Source: Spiribacter sp. 2438 (GTDB taxonomy: Bacteria; Pseudomonadota; Gammaproteobacteria; Nitrococcales; Nitrococcaceae). Taken from it: a stretch of DNA of 64,000 nt. Location of the stretch: contig NZ_CP046046.1 in NCBI RefSeq assembly GCF_009676705.1, forward strand, positions 1,821,501 through 1,885,500. The letters are read 5' to 3'. The notes below the pieces were generated by a model. That model was given only the letters and a program-made list of their open reading frames with translations. It did not search any database and was not told the origin of the DNA. Shown piece after piece: positions 1 through 8,331 of the stretch. The position numbers were made by a program, and so were the translations under genes. The number at the start of each line of letters is the position of its first letter. Positions within the stretch are counted from its first letter, which is position 1.

Positions 1-1773
1 TTGGGTGCTTTGGGCCTTGAGCGATTCGAACTGCCCGCTTGCCTCGACCCGGCCGTGGTCGAGCAGCACCACCTGATCGCACCCCGCGACGGTGGAGAGC
101 CGATGCGCGATAAGGATGATGGTCTTCTGATGATGGAGCGCATCGATGGCCTCCATCACCGCCCGTTCGGTGACGGTATCCAGCGCACTGGTGGCCTCAT
201 CAAACACGAGGATATCCGGGTCGTGGTAGAGCGCCCGGGCGATCCCGATGCGCTGGCGCTGCCCACCCGATAGGCGAACGCCCCGCTCGCCGACGATGGT
301 GTCATACCCCTGCGGCATCTCTTGGGTCACAAATTCATGGACCTGCGCCATGCGCGCGCAGCGCTTAACCTGCTCGGCATCGATCTGCTCGGGATCAATC
401 CCAAAGGCGATATTCTCGGTCACCGTAGCGTCAGTGAGAAAAATGTCCTGTGGCACATAGCCAAGGGCCGCCTGCCAGGCACGGAGGTTCTTATCGGTGA
501 CCTGCACACCATCGACGGTGATCGCGCCCTCAGTGGGCCGGAGCAGGCCCAAGATCACATCCACCAGCGTGGTCTTGCCGGCGCCGGTGCTGCCCACCAG
601 TCCCACGGAGCTGCCCACTGGGATGGTGAGGTTGATATCCGCGAGGGCCGGCTGAGTGGCCTTGGGGTAATGGTAGGTGACCTGATCCAGCGCGATCTCG
701 CGTTTTGGCTGCATCGGCGCCGGTGCGATTTTATGGATTTCGGCGAGCGACGCCCGGCGGTGCAGATCATCGTAGACCGTGTCCACTGCCGCCGAGCCGA
801 ATCGCAACTGCGCGATACCCTGATAAACGTTTTGAGCCGCGGGCAGCATGCGATAGCCAGCAAAGGCGTAAAGGCCGAGCACGGGGAGCACGCCGCCGAG
901 GCCGCCGCCACTCACACCGCCGTTCGCGGCCATCAGCACTAGTGTCAGTATAATGATGCCACCAAAACCGATCGCCTCGATCAGGAACTTCGGGACCTGA
1001 CCCAGTACCTGGCTTGCCGCCTGATGCTTCGCAAATCGCGTCGAAGGGCCGCGAAAGCGCGATAGATAGGCATGCTCGCGGCCGAGGAGCTTCACATCCT
1101 TGATACCACCCAACGCTTCGCCGGCGGCGGTGAAACGCTCGGCGTTGGCGCGAACGCGATCCTGCCCGATCCGACCAAGGAAGCGTCGGATCCCGACGTA
1201 AATCAGTGCGTAGGCACCGCCGATGAGTGCAGCAACCGCTGTGGCGAGCACGGGATCAATCACTACCAAGAGAATGACAATGGCGAGGAGTACTGTGCCG
1301 TGGGCCAGGACGTTCAACGCCGGCCGGATCACCTGGCCTTGGAGCTGCTGGGTCTCGGTCAAGATGCTCTTCGACATATCCCCGCTGTGGCGATCCAGGA
1401 AATACGCGTAGGGCTGGCGCAGATAGGTCTCGAGTAATCGCTCACTCAGCGAATGCATCCGCATCCACGCCCAGCGGTTCATCGCATAGAGCGTTACGGC
1501 CCGAAAAACTGCCGAGATAATGATCAGCGCAAACGCCCCAATCCCTAACGCCATCAAAAACGCATCCACGCTCGCGAACCCACCCCACTCATAGGCGGCG
1601 GCAAGCACCGGATTGGTCTCCACGATCCCCGGATTGCCGAGCACCGAAAGGAACGGCATGACCGAAGCGACGCCGGCGGTCTCGAGCACGGCCATGCCAA
1701 CGGCCATCATCAAGACGATGGCGCCGCGGCGCTTCTCTCGGCGGGTGAAGAGGCTTAGGAGTTTTTTGATCAA
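1..1773 (-). CDS. ABC exporter, PglK-like lipid-linked oligosaccharide flippase (partial, C-terminus cut by window edge)
   Basis: Membrane-plus-ATPase half transporter read on the minus strand; the 3' end lies beyond position 1, so about 591 residues are visible. The N-terminal half is hydrophobic and carries a stretch resembling PglK-type flippases (ETAGVASVMPFLSVLGNP near residue 35). The ATPase half has Walker A GSTGAGKT near residue 394, signature LSGGQRQR near 500, Walker B LVFDEATSALD and an H-loop IAHRLS. The family exports or flips lipid-linked glycans across the inner membrane, which fits the polysaccharide genes to the right. The start is uncertain: no ATG precedes the conserved region, so I chose TTG at 1773 (LIKKLLSLFTRREKRR); an ATG at 1710 would remove this conserved segment. 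Confidence 0.8.
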   Translation of the reverse strand, partial: MIKKLLSLFTRREKRRGAIVLMMAVGMAVLETAGVASVMPFLSVLGNPGIVETNPVLAAAYEWGGFASVDAFLMALGIGAFALIIISAVFRAVTLYAMNRWAWMRMHSLSERLLETYLRQPYAYFLDRHSGDMSKSILTETQQLQGQVIRPALNVLAHGTVLLAIVILLVVIDPVLATAVAALIGGAYALIYVGIRRFLGRIGQDRVRANAERFTAAGEALGGIKDVKLLGREHAYLSRFRGPSTRFAKHQAASQVLGQVPKFLIEAIGFGGIIILTLVLMAANGGVSGGGLGGVLPVLGLYAFAGYRMLPAAQNVYQGIAQLRFGSAAVDTVYDDLHRRASLAEIHKIAPAPMQPKREIALDQVTYHYPKATQPALADINLTIPVGSSVGLVGSTGAGKTTLVDVILGLLRPTEGAITVDGVQVTDKNLRAWQAALGYVPQDIFLTDATVTENIAFGIDPEQIDAEQVKRCARMAQVHEFVTQEMPQGYDTIVGERGVRLSGGQRQRIGIARALYHDPDILVFDEATSALDTVTERAVMEAIDALHHQKTIILIAHRLSTVAGCDQVVLLDHGRVEASGQFESLKAQSTQ

Positions 1774-2120
1774 AGCGGTGCTGCGGGCCTTATCGGCGGT
1801 GGATTTTTGCGGCGGGCCGGCTTTCGCGAGGCGGCTTTTGGCGGTGAAACTTCCGCTTTGGACCGGAGTTTTCCGTTAAACCCACTATGAGCCAAACCAG
1901 GGGGAATCCCCCTCCCCTAATCGGAACGCCCCGCTCTTGAGACGGCAACCCCCACCCCTGAGTCACCTCAAAACGGCCTCAAACCGCCCCAGAGTGGCTC
2001 GCCCGGGCGTTTACGTGAGTTGCGCCGAACATTTTTTCCTGGCCCCATCACTGCCGCCCCTCGCTGATCCACTCGCTTAGGTCCGTACGCGAGACACTAC
2101 TAATAGTGACCATTCACGCC

Positions 2121-2495
2121 TTAATTAATCGTGTGGGTACGCAGCCAATCAAGCAGGCTTCTGTAATCCAGGGCATCGCGTTGGTAAAGGTCCAAGAGGA
2201 AATGCTGGGCTTCCGCATCGCTAGCCGTTAACTCAACGTCGTTGATACTGAGGAAAACATAAGCCGCAGCGAAAGCAACGCGTTTGTTGCCATCGAAAAA
2301 TGGATGGTTTTGCGACAGGCTCTCCCATAGTGCTGCTGCCTGTTCGATGACAGAGTCATAATAGCCGGTCTGTGGACGAAAAAGCGCAGCCTCCAGCAGG
2401 CCAGGATCGCGTAATCCGTTGATGCCACCGAATCGATCGATTTGCTCAGCATGGATGAACAATACATCCTCCAAGCGCAGATATTCGATCGCCAC
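2121..2495 (-). CDS. doc: Doc/Fic-family toxin
   Basis: 124-residue Fic-fold protein of the death-on-curing type. The diagnostic motif HPFFDGNKR lies at residues 64-72. Doc toxins phosphorylate EF-Tu, whereas longer Fic proteins AMPylate; length and motif favour Doc. The start is GTG at 2495, overlapping the antitoxin's TAG stop by one base, which suggests translational coupling. It is the downstream gene of a two-gene toxin-antitoxin operon in an accessory stretch with several such modules. Confidence 0.88.
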   Translation of the reverse strand: MAIEYLRLEDVLFIHAEQIDRFGGINGLRDPGLLEAALFRPQTGYYDSVIEQAAALWESLSQNHPFFDGNKRVAFAAAYVFLSINDVELTASDAEAQHFLLDLYQRDALDYRSLLDWLRTHTIN

Positions 2496-2728
2496 TATTC
2501 AGCCAGTTTTTTGTAAAGACCTGCGTAGCGCTCCGTGCTCTTGACGTAAGCATCCAGCACACGTTGACGCGGGGCTAAGCCACTCTGCCTCGATTCAAGA
2601 TGCTCACGCAGAGCATCCTCGACAACCGCTTGAATCTGTCGGCCCTCAGTTTCCGCAAGTTTCCGAACCGCTTGGAGTAAATTGACGTCTACTTGGGTTG
2701 CAAATTTTTGGCGTGAAATCGCACTCAT
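2495..2728 (-). CDS. Ribbon-helix-helix antitoxin partner of Doc
   Basis: 77 residues. Residues 12-45 (VDVNLLQAVRKLAETEGRQ followed by an amphipathic helix) look like a ribbon-helix-helix DNA-binding fold, and the C-terminal tail would bind and neutralise the toxin. I chose ATG at 2728 because AGGGA sits about eight bases upstream; an in-frame ATG at 2761 has no such site. It directly precedes and overlaps the Doc gene. It is not a typical Phd-fold partner, so the pairing is inferred from operon structure. Confidence 0.75.
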   Translation of the reverse strand: MSAISRQKFATQVDVNLLQAVRKLAETEGRQIQAVVEDALREHLESRQSGLAPRQRVLDAYVKSTERYAGLYKKLAE

Positions 2729-2785
2729 AGCTGGTTCCCTAAATCTGTCATGAATCTTCATGATACGTCATGACAAAGTGCAATC

Positions 2786-3016
2786 TCAAGGAAGCTCTAG
2801 GCCACGCCAGAAGGCCTCGGCGCTTACTACCTCGTCCTCACCCCGACGGAGTCGCTCAAGCCCCTGTTCAGCGAGCTAGATGTCCTCAAGATCATCCAGA
2901 TGGCCTTCGATCGCCTCACGGATGTAATAGGTCACCGTGCGTCCGGTCTGCGCGGATAGCACCTGCAGACGCTGATAGGTTTCATCCGACAGGCGGACGG
3001 CTGTCTGCTTACTCAT
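2786..3016 (-). pseudogene. RelB/StbD-type antitoxin with an in-frame TAG
   Basis: Reading from ATG 3016 gives MSKQTAVRLSDETYQRLQVL and then a ribbon-helix-helix domain ending HLDDLEDI at residue 46, followed by TAG (2876-2878). The same frame continues LAEQGLERLRRGEDEVVSAE to a TGA at 2786. Homologous antitoxins usually read DLEDxYLAEQ here, so a single TAC/TAT to TAG change explains the stop. The 46-residue product could still bind DNA but lacks the toxin-binding tail. No RelE-type toxin follows: the next gene starts at 2728. Confidence 0.72.
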
Positions 3017-3183
3017 AACCTTCTGTCGTGGGTCTTGGTATGTGTGTAAACCCCCACACGATCAGGGCCATAAAAACCACGGGGCGATGTAATCATCAAA
3101 CTTAGTCCCACTCAGCGCTCGTCACGCTCTTCCCGGATCAGCTCCTCCGAGGGGCGCTGCAACCGCGCCATGCGCTGGCGCAA

Positions 3184-3705
3184 TCAGCTTGAACCCCTGC
3201 CGGCCAGGAATTTTTCAATCGTAGCCTTATCGCCCCACTCATGGGCGCCCAACATGCGAATCATTGCGACCGATGTTGCCTCGAGCTCGCTCGCAAAAGC
3301 ATGGCCGCTTTCTAGCGCATCTGACAGAACTGAGGGGCTCTCAATGTACTCATGAACCATTTGATCGCGTAACCGCCGGACAACCATCCACTGCTCAGCC
3401 GAGCTCACCAGACCCAGCTTTTCAGCTCGATCAAGGTTATCGATCACGGCCCCCACGGGCTCACCCAGGGCATCGAGCAGTTCAGGCAGCAGCCGATTAC
3501 CAAGCGTGTCTTGGAGTCGGCCGAAACGGCTTACAAAGGCGTCTACCTGTTCCGAATCTTCTATGTCATCGGTCAGACGTTGTGCGCGCTCAGGCGTCAT
3601 TGGCTGACTGAATACGCGGCCATTAGTTATCAGAAGATGATCGGTCTCTTTGATGATCACCCGACTTAAAAACGCTAACCGTGCTCGCTGGGCGGGATCA
3701 GTCAC
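3184..3705 (-). CDS. HEPN-domain toxin (HepT-like) of a MNT-HEPN module
   Basis: 173-residue helical protein with an Rx4H motif (R113-H118 in RRLRDQMVHEY), the RNase signature of HEPN toxins. Its start overlaps the MNT gene stop by four bases, so the two are co-translated. In characterised pairs the HEPN partner is an RNase silenced by AMPylation from the MNT partner; that role is inferred here from family knowledge and gene order. Confidence 0.78.
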   Translation of the reverse strand: MTDPAQRARLAFLSRVIIKETDHLLITNGRVFSQPMTPERAQRLTDDIEDSEQVDAFVSRFGRLQDTLGNRLLPELLDALGEPVGAVIDNLDRAEKLGLVSSAEQWMVVRRLRDQMVHEYIESPSVLSDALESGHAFASELEATSVAMIRMLGAHEWGDKATIEKFLAGRGSS

Positions 3706-4004
3706 AACAGCGTAACGCCTTCTTGTGCGGCGATTTCGTGAACTGGCGTTGTTGTCAGGTTCGGGGCAGATAGCACAACATCAACCGAGCGGCCGTGCAT
3801 ATGGCGGCTGATCTTCGCTGATAGCTGCGCCGAGAGCATTGCAGGACGCTCAACCGCCTCGGGCAAAACGACCAACAGATCCACATCACCGCCACGCGCG
3901 GCATCATCCAGACGCGACCCAAAGAGTTGGACAGTCGCGTCATCTCCGCAGACCGTAGACACTACCTGACGAATGGCAGCGACTTGCTGATCCGTCAGCC
4001 TCAT
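3702..4004 (-). CDS. Minimal nucleotidyltransferase (MNT) antitoxin
   Basis: 100 residues with the polymerase-beta nucleotidyltransferase signature GSR (29-31) followed by DVD (D40, D42), the metal-binding acidic residues. Proteins of this type AMPylate and so inactivate their HEPN partner. It overlaps the upstream MarR-type regulator stop (4001-4004) and the downstream HEPN start (3702-3705), making a tightly coupled three-gene unit. Confidence 0.82.
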   Translation of the reverse strand: MRLTDQQVAAIRQVVSTVCGDDATVQLFGSRLDDAARGGDVDLLVVLPEAVERPAMLSAQLSAKISRHMHGRSVDVVLSAPNLTTTPVHEIAAQEGVTLL

Positions 4005-4360
4005 CGCTCCTGCGCCTGCGCATCAGGGGTCACACGCCGGCGCAATTCCTCGATCTCCGCCTGCAGTGCCTCGTACTCCGCCTCTTTCCGGCGCAGGAAC
4101 TGCCAAGTCATGCGGGTTTTCTCCTCAATACCCTGGGGCGTGAGCAGATAGGCGTAGCGCATCTTGCGCGGGTTGTGCTGAAAGTTCTGAAGCTTCACAA
4201 GTCCCTTGTCCATCAGCGCGCGCAGACAATAATTCGTTTTACCGAGGCTAACACCCAGCTCGCGAGCCAAGGCGCGCTGGCTGAGATTGGGATCGGTTTC
4301 AAGAGCTTGGAGCGCGCGCAGGGCCAGCGCTTCATCAAGTGATGCGGTCGTATTAGTCAC
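4001..4360 (-). CDS. MarR family EPS-associated transcriptional regulator
   Basis: 119 residues. A winged helix-turn-helix spans roughly residues 10-75 (LSQRALARELGVSLGKTNYC, then the wing with YLLTPQGIEEKT), followed by a C-terminal coiled coil rich in Glu and Arg. This architecture matches the EPS-associated MarR subfamily found at exopolysaccharide loci. The stop overlaps the MNT start by four bases. The neighbouring flippase, RfaH and epimerase genes support a role at a polysaccharide locus, although co-translation with a toxin-antitoxin pair is odd. Confidence 0.8.
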   Translation of the reverse strand: MTNTTASLDEALALRALQALETDPNLSQRALARELGVSLGKTNYCLRALMDKGLVKLQNFQHNPRKMRYAYLLTPQGIEEKTRMTWQFLRRKEAEYEALQAEIEELRRRVTPDAQAQER

Positions 4361-4547
4361 TGTTTTTACTGACTTTTTAAGTATGAAGGCAAGCAGCTAG
4401 GCACGCTACCGCCGAGTCGCACTCATCGGAATTTCGAGGCAACTGTTCAAAGTGTGAACGAAATCACAGGCTCGGGTCAATGAAGTCGCCCCAAACCGCG
4501 ACCGCCTTCACAGCCCTGACTAAGCCGGGCGGCCTACACTCCGGGAT

Positions 4548-5876
4548 ATGGCGTCTTTCGTGGTCCGCCCCAACGGCATCCTGCAGTACGACATCTGCAT
4601 TCGCGGCAAGCGCTTTCGCGAAGGCACCGGCTTGCCCGATACGCCAGCCAACCGCCAGCGCATGCGCAAGAACATCCGTCGACTGAACGCCGAGCTTGAG
4701 ACCGGGGCATTCAGCTACGCGGCCTGGTTTCCCGACAGCAAGAAGATCGAGGCCGCCGAGCGCCTGCTCCGCGAGGATCGCAGTGATGACCCGGGCCAGC
4801 GCTTCGCCCCCTACGCCTGGGGCTGGTATGCGATGTGTAAAGGCGACTGGAAGCCGGCCTACCGAACGCGGGTGGCGCACAACCTGCGCGGGCATATTGT
4901 CCCGGCGCTCGGCGACTACCCGATGGACCAGATTGATGAGCGCGCCCTGCGACTGTTCCGACAGGGGTTAATGGAAGCCACCCGACCCGACGGACGGCGC
5001 CAGTACAGCAACAGCCGCATTACCAATCTGATGGCGCATATCTCGGCGATTCTGAACCTGGCCGAGCGCGAACTCGGGATTAAAAACCCGATGAAACACC
5101 TGCCAGCGCTACCCAATGACCGCAAGGACCCCCAGCCGCTCACCGTCGAGCAGGTGCATGCCTTCTTGAAGGCTGTTGACCCGCGCATGCGCCTGTATTT
5201 CGAGGTGCGCTTCTACACGGGGCTTCGCACCGGTGAGGTCAACGGCCTGCGCCTGCGCGACCTGGACCTGCCCCGCCATCGCCTGCGGATTCGGGTGGCG
5301 CTCACCGATGGCATGCTGCAGAGGCTCAAGACTAGGCGCTCGCGCCGGAACATCCAGCTCTCCTCTCGCCTCAGTGATGCGCTGGCGGATTACGTGGGCA
5401 CCCACCATGGCCCCGAGATGCTGGCGCTCTTACGTGGGGGTGTGCCGGAGCAACCAGAGCGCGCTGACGCTGAGGGCCTTACGGTGCGTGAGGCGGCCGG
5501 TGACTCGTCTGACCCGCAGGATCCCCGTGACTTTGCGAACAACCCGCACCTGGTGACCCCTGATGCGAGTCAGCCTGAGACGCCCCTCGATGCCCTGCTG
5601 TTCACCGACGCCGAAAACCAGCCACTGGATCCGGCTCGGGTCTCTAAAGAATTCTGGCTACCTACGCTGAAAAAGCTGGGCCTGGAGCGCCGGCGCGTCT
5701 ACGAGACCCGGCACACGGCGGCCGTATTGCATCTAGCGGCGGGTGAGAACCCGCTATTCGTCTCGCGCCTCCTGGGCCATGCCGACTCGGCCATGCTCTT
5801 TGATGTCTACGCGCCGTTTGTCCCCAACATCATGGGCCGGGACGGTGAAGCGTTCGAGGCGTTAATGGCGCGTTAG
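4548..5876 (+). CDS. Tyrosine-type site-specific integrase
   Basis: 442 residues. The N-terminus (VRPNGILQYDICIRGKRFRE) resembles the Arm-binding domain of phage integrases, residues about 85-190 form the core-binding SAM-like domain, and the catalytic domain follows. Catalytic residues visible: R227 (TGLRTGE), H386-region ETRHTAA with R388 and H389, LLGHAD, and Y421 (FDVYAPF). A low-complexity linker near residues 300-345 is unusual. It marks this as an acquired segment, but I found neither a tRNA target nor flanking att repeats. Confidence 0.88.
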   Translation: MASFVVRPNGILQYDICIRGKRFREGTGLPDTPANRQRMRKNIRRLNAELETGAFSYAAWFPDSKKIEAAERLLREDRSDDPGQRFAPYAWGWYAMCKGDWKPAYRTRVAHNLRGHIVPALGDYPMDQIDERALRLFRQGLMEATRPDGRRQYSNSRITNLMAHISAILNLAERELGIKNPMKHLPALPNDRKDPQPLTVEQVHAFLKAVDPRMRLYFEVRFYTGLRTGEVNGLRLRDLDLPRHRLRIRVALTDGMLQRLKTRRSRRNIQLSSRLSDALADYVGTHHGPEMLALLRGGVPEQPERADAEGLTVREAAGDSSDPQDPRDFANNPHLVTPDASQPETPLDALLFTDAENQPLDPARVSKEFWLPTLKKLGLERRRVYETRHTAAVLHLAAGENPLFVSRLLGHADSAMLFDVYAPFVPNIMGRDGEAFEALMAR

Positions 5877-5939
5877 TCGGGCCTAATTGCTCATGAACCG
5901 CTTTTCCGGCAAAATTTCCGGAAATAATCGGAGGTCGCG

Positions 5940-6221
5940 ATGACAGCACAGCATTCACCCACCACACAGTGGCGCAAGCGTCGAGCCGCGCTCGGATTTG
6001 TCCGAGTGGAAGTGGAGGTGCGCAAAGAAGACGCCCCGCTTATCCGTGCGATGGCGACTGCCCTCGGCGACCCGGCCCGGAATGCAGGCGTCCGCGAGCG
6101 CCTGAAGGCAGAGCTTCTCGGTGAGCCTGGGAAGCGTTTCAAGCATTTGCTCGAATCCGCCCCACTCGAAGGGATCGAACTCGACCGGCAGAGGGATGTT
6201 GGACGGGACGTCGATCTGTGA
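5940..6221 (+). CDS. Antitoxin of VapC pair (putative)
   Basis: 93-residue basic protein preceded by GGAGGTCGCG before the ATG at 5940. I see no clear AbrB or Phd signature; residues about 20-60 are helical and charged. It is called an antitoxin because its TGA overlaps the GTG start of the PIN-domain toxin by four bases (6218-6221), the usual order and coupling of VapBC-like modules. Confidence 0.65.
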   Translation: MTAQHSPTTQWRKRRAALGFVRVEVEVRKEDAPLIRAMATALGDPARNAGVRERLKAELLGEPGKRFKHLLESAPLEGIELDRQRDVGRDVDL

Positions 6222-6646
6222 GTTACCTGATCGATACCAATGTCATATCCGAGGTGCGCAAAGGGCGCAATGCACATCCCGCGGTGGCGCATTGGTGGGA
6301 GGGCGTCGAGGACAAAGCGCTTTGGCTCAGCGCTCTAGTGATTGGCGAGATCCGTCAAGGCGTTGAACGCGCTCGCCGCCGTGACCCTCACCAAGCCCAA
6401 GCGCTAGAGGCATGGCTTCAGGCAGTGACCACCGAGTTCAACGACCGAGTTTTGCCCGTGAATTCGGACGTCGCCGAGACATGGGGGCGGCTGAATGGCT
6501 CAAGGCCCCTGCCGGTGATCGATGCACTGCTTGCCGCCACCGCGCTCGTCAACGATCTGACCCTGGTCACACGCAATGTCGAGGATATCGAGGGCACCGG
6601 TGTTGCCGTTCTAAACCCCTGGATTCACCGGTCAATGGGTGCTTGA
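6218..6646 (+). CDS. vapC: VapC-type PIN-domain ribonuclease toxin
   Basis: 142 residues starting MSYLIDTNVISEVRKG, the FitB-like subgroup of PIN toxins. Conserved acidic residues D6, E44 (IGEIRQG) and D102 (LPVIDALLAATAL) would coordinate the metal for RNA cleavage. The GTG start at 6218 overlaps the stop of the upstream antitoxin gene. Confidence 0.88.
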   Translation: MSYLIDTNVISEVRKGRNAHPAVAHWWEGVEDKALWLSALVIGEIRQGVERARRRDPHQAQALEAWLQAVTTEFNDRVLPVNSDVAETWGRLNGSRPLPVIDALLAATALVNDLTLVTRNVEDIEGTGVAVLNPWIHRSMGA

Positions 6647-6658
6647 CACCCGTGCCCC

Positions 6659-7186
6659 CTAGGCCCGCACCAGCGAGGCCTCGGGGAAAACCATCGTCTG
6701 CGGCTGTTTCATGATCTCGAGCAGCAGCATGACGCGGTCTTCACCGCGCCGGGCGTGAAAGAGCCCCTCGTGACCGGCGAAAGGGCCTTCCTTAATCATC
6801 AGCCGGTCACCCTTTTGGTAATCCGGCGCCGGGGTGGGAATGCAGCCGACCTCGTCGATGTTCTCGCGCAGGCAGTCCACCACGCAGTCCGGTACCGCCG
6901 GCACCCAGTCGCCCCAGCGCACCAAACCCGCCACGCCCCGCGTCGAGCGGATCGGCGCCCAGTTCTGCGCGACATCATCCAGGTGAACGAACAGATAACG
7001 GGGAAAGAGCGACTCAATGAGGGTGGTCATCTTGCCCTGACGCTTGCGCCGGACGCGGTGTTTGGGGCGGAAGACTTCAAAGGCCTGTCGATCCAGGTGA
7101 AGTTCGGCGCGCTCGTCTTCGCGCGGTTTACAGTAGATCGCGTACCAGTGCTTCACGTCGACCCCCAACTCCTGCTGTTCATCCAT
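6659..7186 (-). CDS. rfaH: RfaH, NusG-like transcription elongation factor
   Basis: 175 residues. The NGN domain ([18 protein letters not shown], then [11 protein letters not shown] near residue 60) is followed by a C-terminal KOW-like region ([18 protein letters not shown]). RfaH-type proteins let RNA polymerase read long surface-polysaccharide operons after recruitment at an ops element. It lies divergent to the epimerase gene, and an ops-like sequence occurs in that gene's leader. A general NusG is unlikely because the protein lacks its usual operon context and carries the RfaH-type linker. Confidence 0.85.
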   Translation of the reverse strand: MDEQQELGVDVKHWYAIYCKPREDERAELHLDRQAFEVFRPKHRVRRKRQGKMTTLIESLFPRYLFVHLDDVAQNWAPIRSTRGVAGLVRWGDWVPAVPDCVVDCLRENIDEVGCIPTPAPDYQKGDRLMIKEGPFAGHEGLFHARRGEDRVMLLLEIMKQPQTMVFPEASLVRA

Positions 7187-7293
7187 TGAACACCCGCAGG
7201 AGTGTGCCGCGGAGGGCGGACAGGGACAAGCCCCGGTTAGCGATGATTTTTGCCGACAGCGACTCCACGGGGCGCTGGCACCGCCCCCGGGCC

Positions 7294-7305
7294 GGCGGTA
7301 TGGTA
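7294..7305 (+). promoter_or_regulatory. ops-like element (weak)
   Basis: GGCGGTATGGTA lies 7-18 bases before the epimerase ATG. Its first seven bases equal the ops consensus GGCGGTAGCGTG but the second half matches poorly. Position next to rfaH is the main support. Confidence 0.3.
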
Positions 7306-7311
7306 CCCCCC

Positions 7312-8331
7312 ATGAAAATCCTGGTCACCGGCGCGGCCGGCTTTATCGGCTATCACACCTGTCAGGTTCTGCTGGCCCGCGGCGACACCGTGGTGGGTCT
7401 GGATAACGTCAACGATTACTACGACCCCATCCTCAAGGAGGCCCGGCTGGCTCAGCTTGAGGCGTTGCCCGGCGCGGCGCAGCGGTTCCAGTTTTACCGC
7501 CTGGATCTGGCGGACACCGCCGGCATGCAGCGGCTGTTTGCCAGCGAGTCGGTGGACCGGGTCATCCATCTGGCCGCCCAGGCCGGGGTGCGTTACTCCC
7601 TGGACAATCCCCAGGCCTATGTAGACAGCAACGTCACCGGCTTTCTCAATGTGCTCGAGGGCTGCCGGCACCAGAACGTGGAGCATCTGACCTACGCCTC
7701 CACCAGTTCGGTGTACGGCGCCAACACCCACATGCCCTTCACCGAGCACGAGCCGGCGGATCATCCCCTGGCCATTTACGGCGCCACCAAGCGGGCCAAT
7801 GAGCTCATGGCCCACAGCTACGCCCATCTGTTCGGCCTGCCCTGCACCGGGCTGCGGTTTTTCACGGTCTATGGCCCCTGGGGCCGGCCGGACATGGCGC
7901 TGTTTCTGTTCACCCGCAAAATCCTGGCCGGCGAGCCCATCCCGGTGTTCAACCACGGCCATCACCAGCGGGACTTCACCTTTGTGGAGGACATTGTCGA
8001 AGGCGTGGTGCGGGCCAGTGACCACATCGCCACCGGCAACCCCCACTGGGACAGCAACCGCCCGGACCCCGCCACCAGCGCCGCCCCCTGGCGGTTGTTC
8101 AACATCGGCAACAACCAGCCGGTGCAGCTGCTGGACTATATTCGGGTGCTGGAGCGCTGCCTGGGGCGGGAGGCCAAGATGGAGATGCTGCCGCTACAGG
8201 CCGGCGACGTGCCGGACACCTGGGCCAGCGCCGACGACCTGCAGCAGGCGGTGGGCTATCAGCCGTCCACTCCGGTGGAAACCGGCGTGCGGCGGTTCGT
8301 GGACTGGTATCGGGCGTATTACCAGGTCTAG
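7312..8331 (+). CDS. NAD-dependent epimerase, UDP-glucuronate 4-epimerase type
   Basis: 339 residues from [18 protein letters not shown]; an upstream in-frame start at 7186 adds 42 residues with no homology. The Rossmann GxxGxxG motif is at the N-terminus, then [16 protein letters not shown] and the catalytic Tyr-Lys of [22 protein letters not shown] matches UDP-glucuronate 4-epimerases, which make UDP-galacturonate for surface glycans. Its stop codon overlaps that of the convergent transferase gene in a shared CTAG. Confidence 0.87.
   Translation: MKILVTGAAGFIGYHTCQVLLARGDTVVGLDNVNDYYDPILKEARLAQLEALPGAAQRFQFYRLDLADTAGMQRLFASESVDRVIHLAAQAGVRYSLDNPQAYVDSNVTGFLNVLEGCRHQNVEHLTYASTSSVYGANTHMPFTEHEPADHPLAIYGATKRANELMAHSYAHLFGLPCTGLRFFTVYGPWGRPDMALFLFTRKILAGEPIPVFNHGHHQRDFTFVEDIVEGVVRASDHIATGNPHWDSNRPDPATSAAPWRLFNIGNNQPVQLLDYIRVLERCLGREAKMEMLPLQAGDVPDTWASADDLQQAVGYQPSTPVETGVRRFVDWYRAYYQV

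Noticed and set aside
4361-4547. tRNA or att site next to the integrase
   Set aside because: No tRNA-like fold, and no direct repeat of useful length was found flanking the integrase within the accessory segment.
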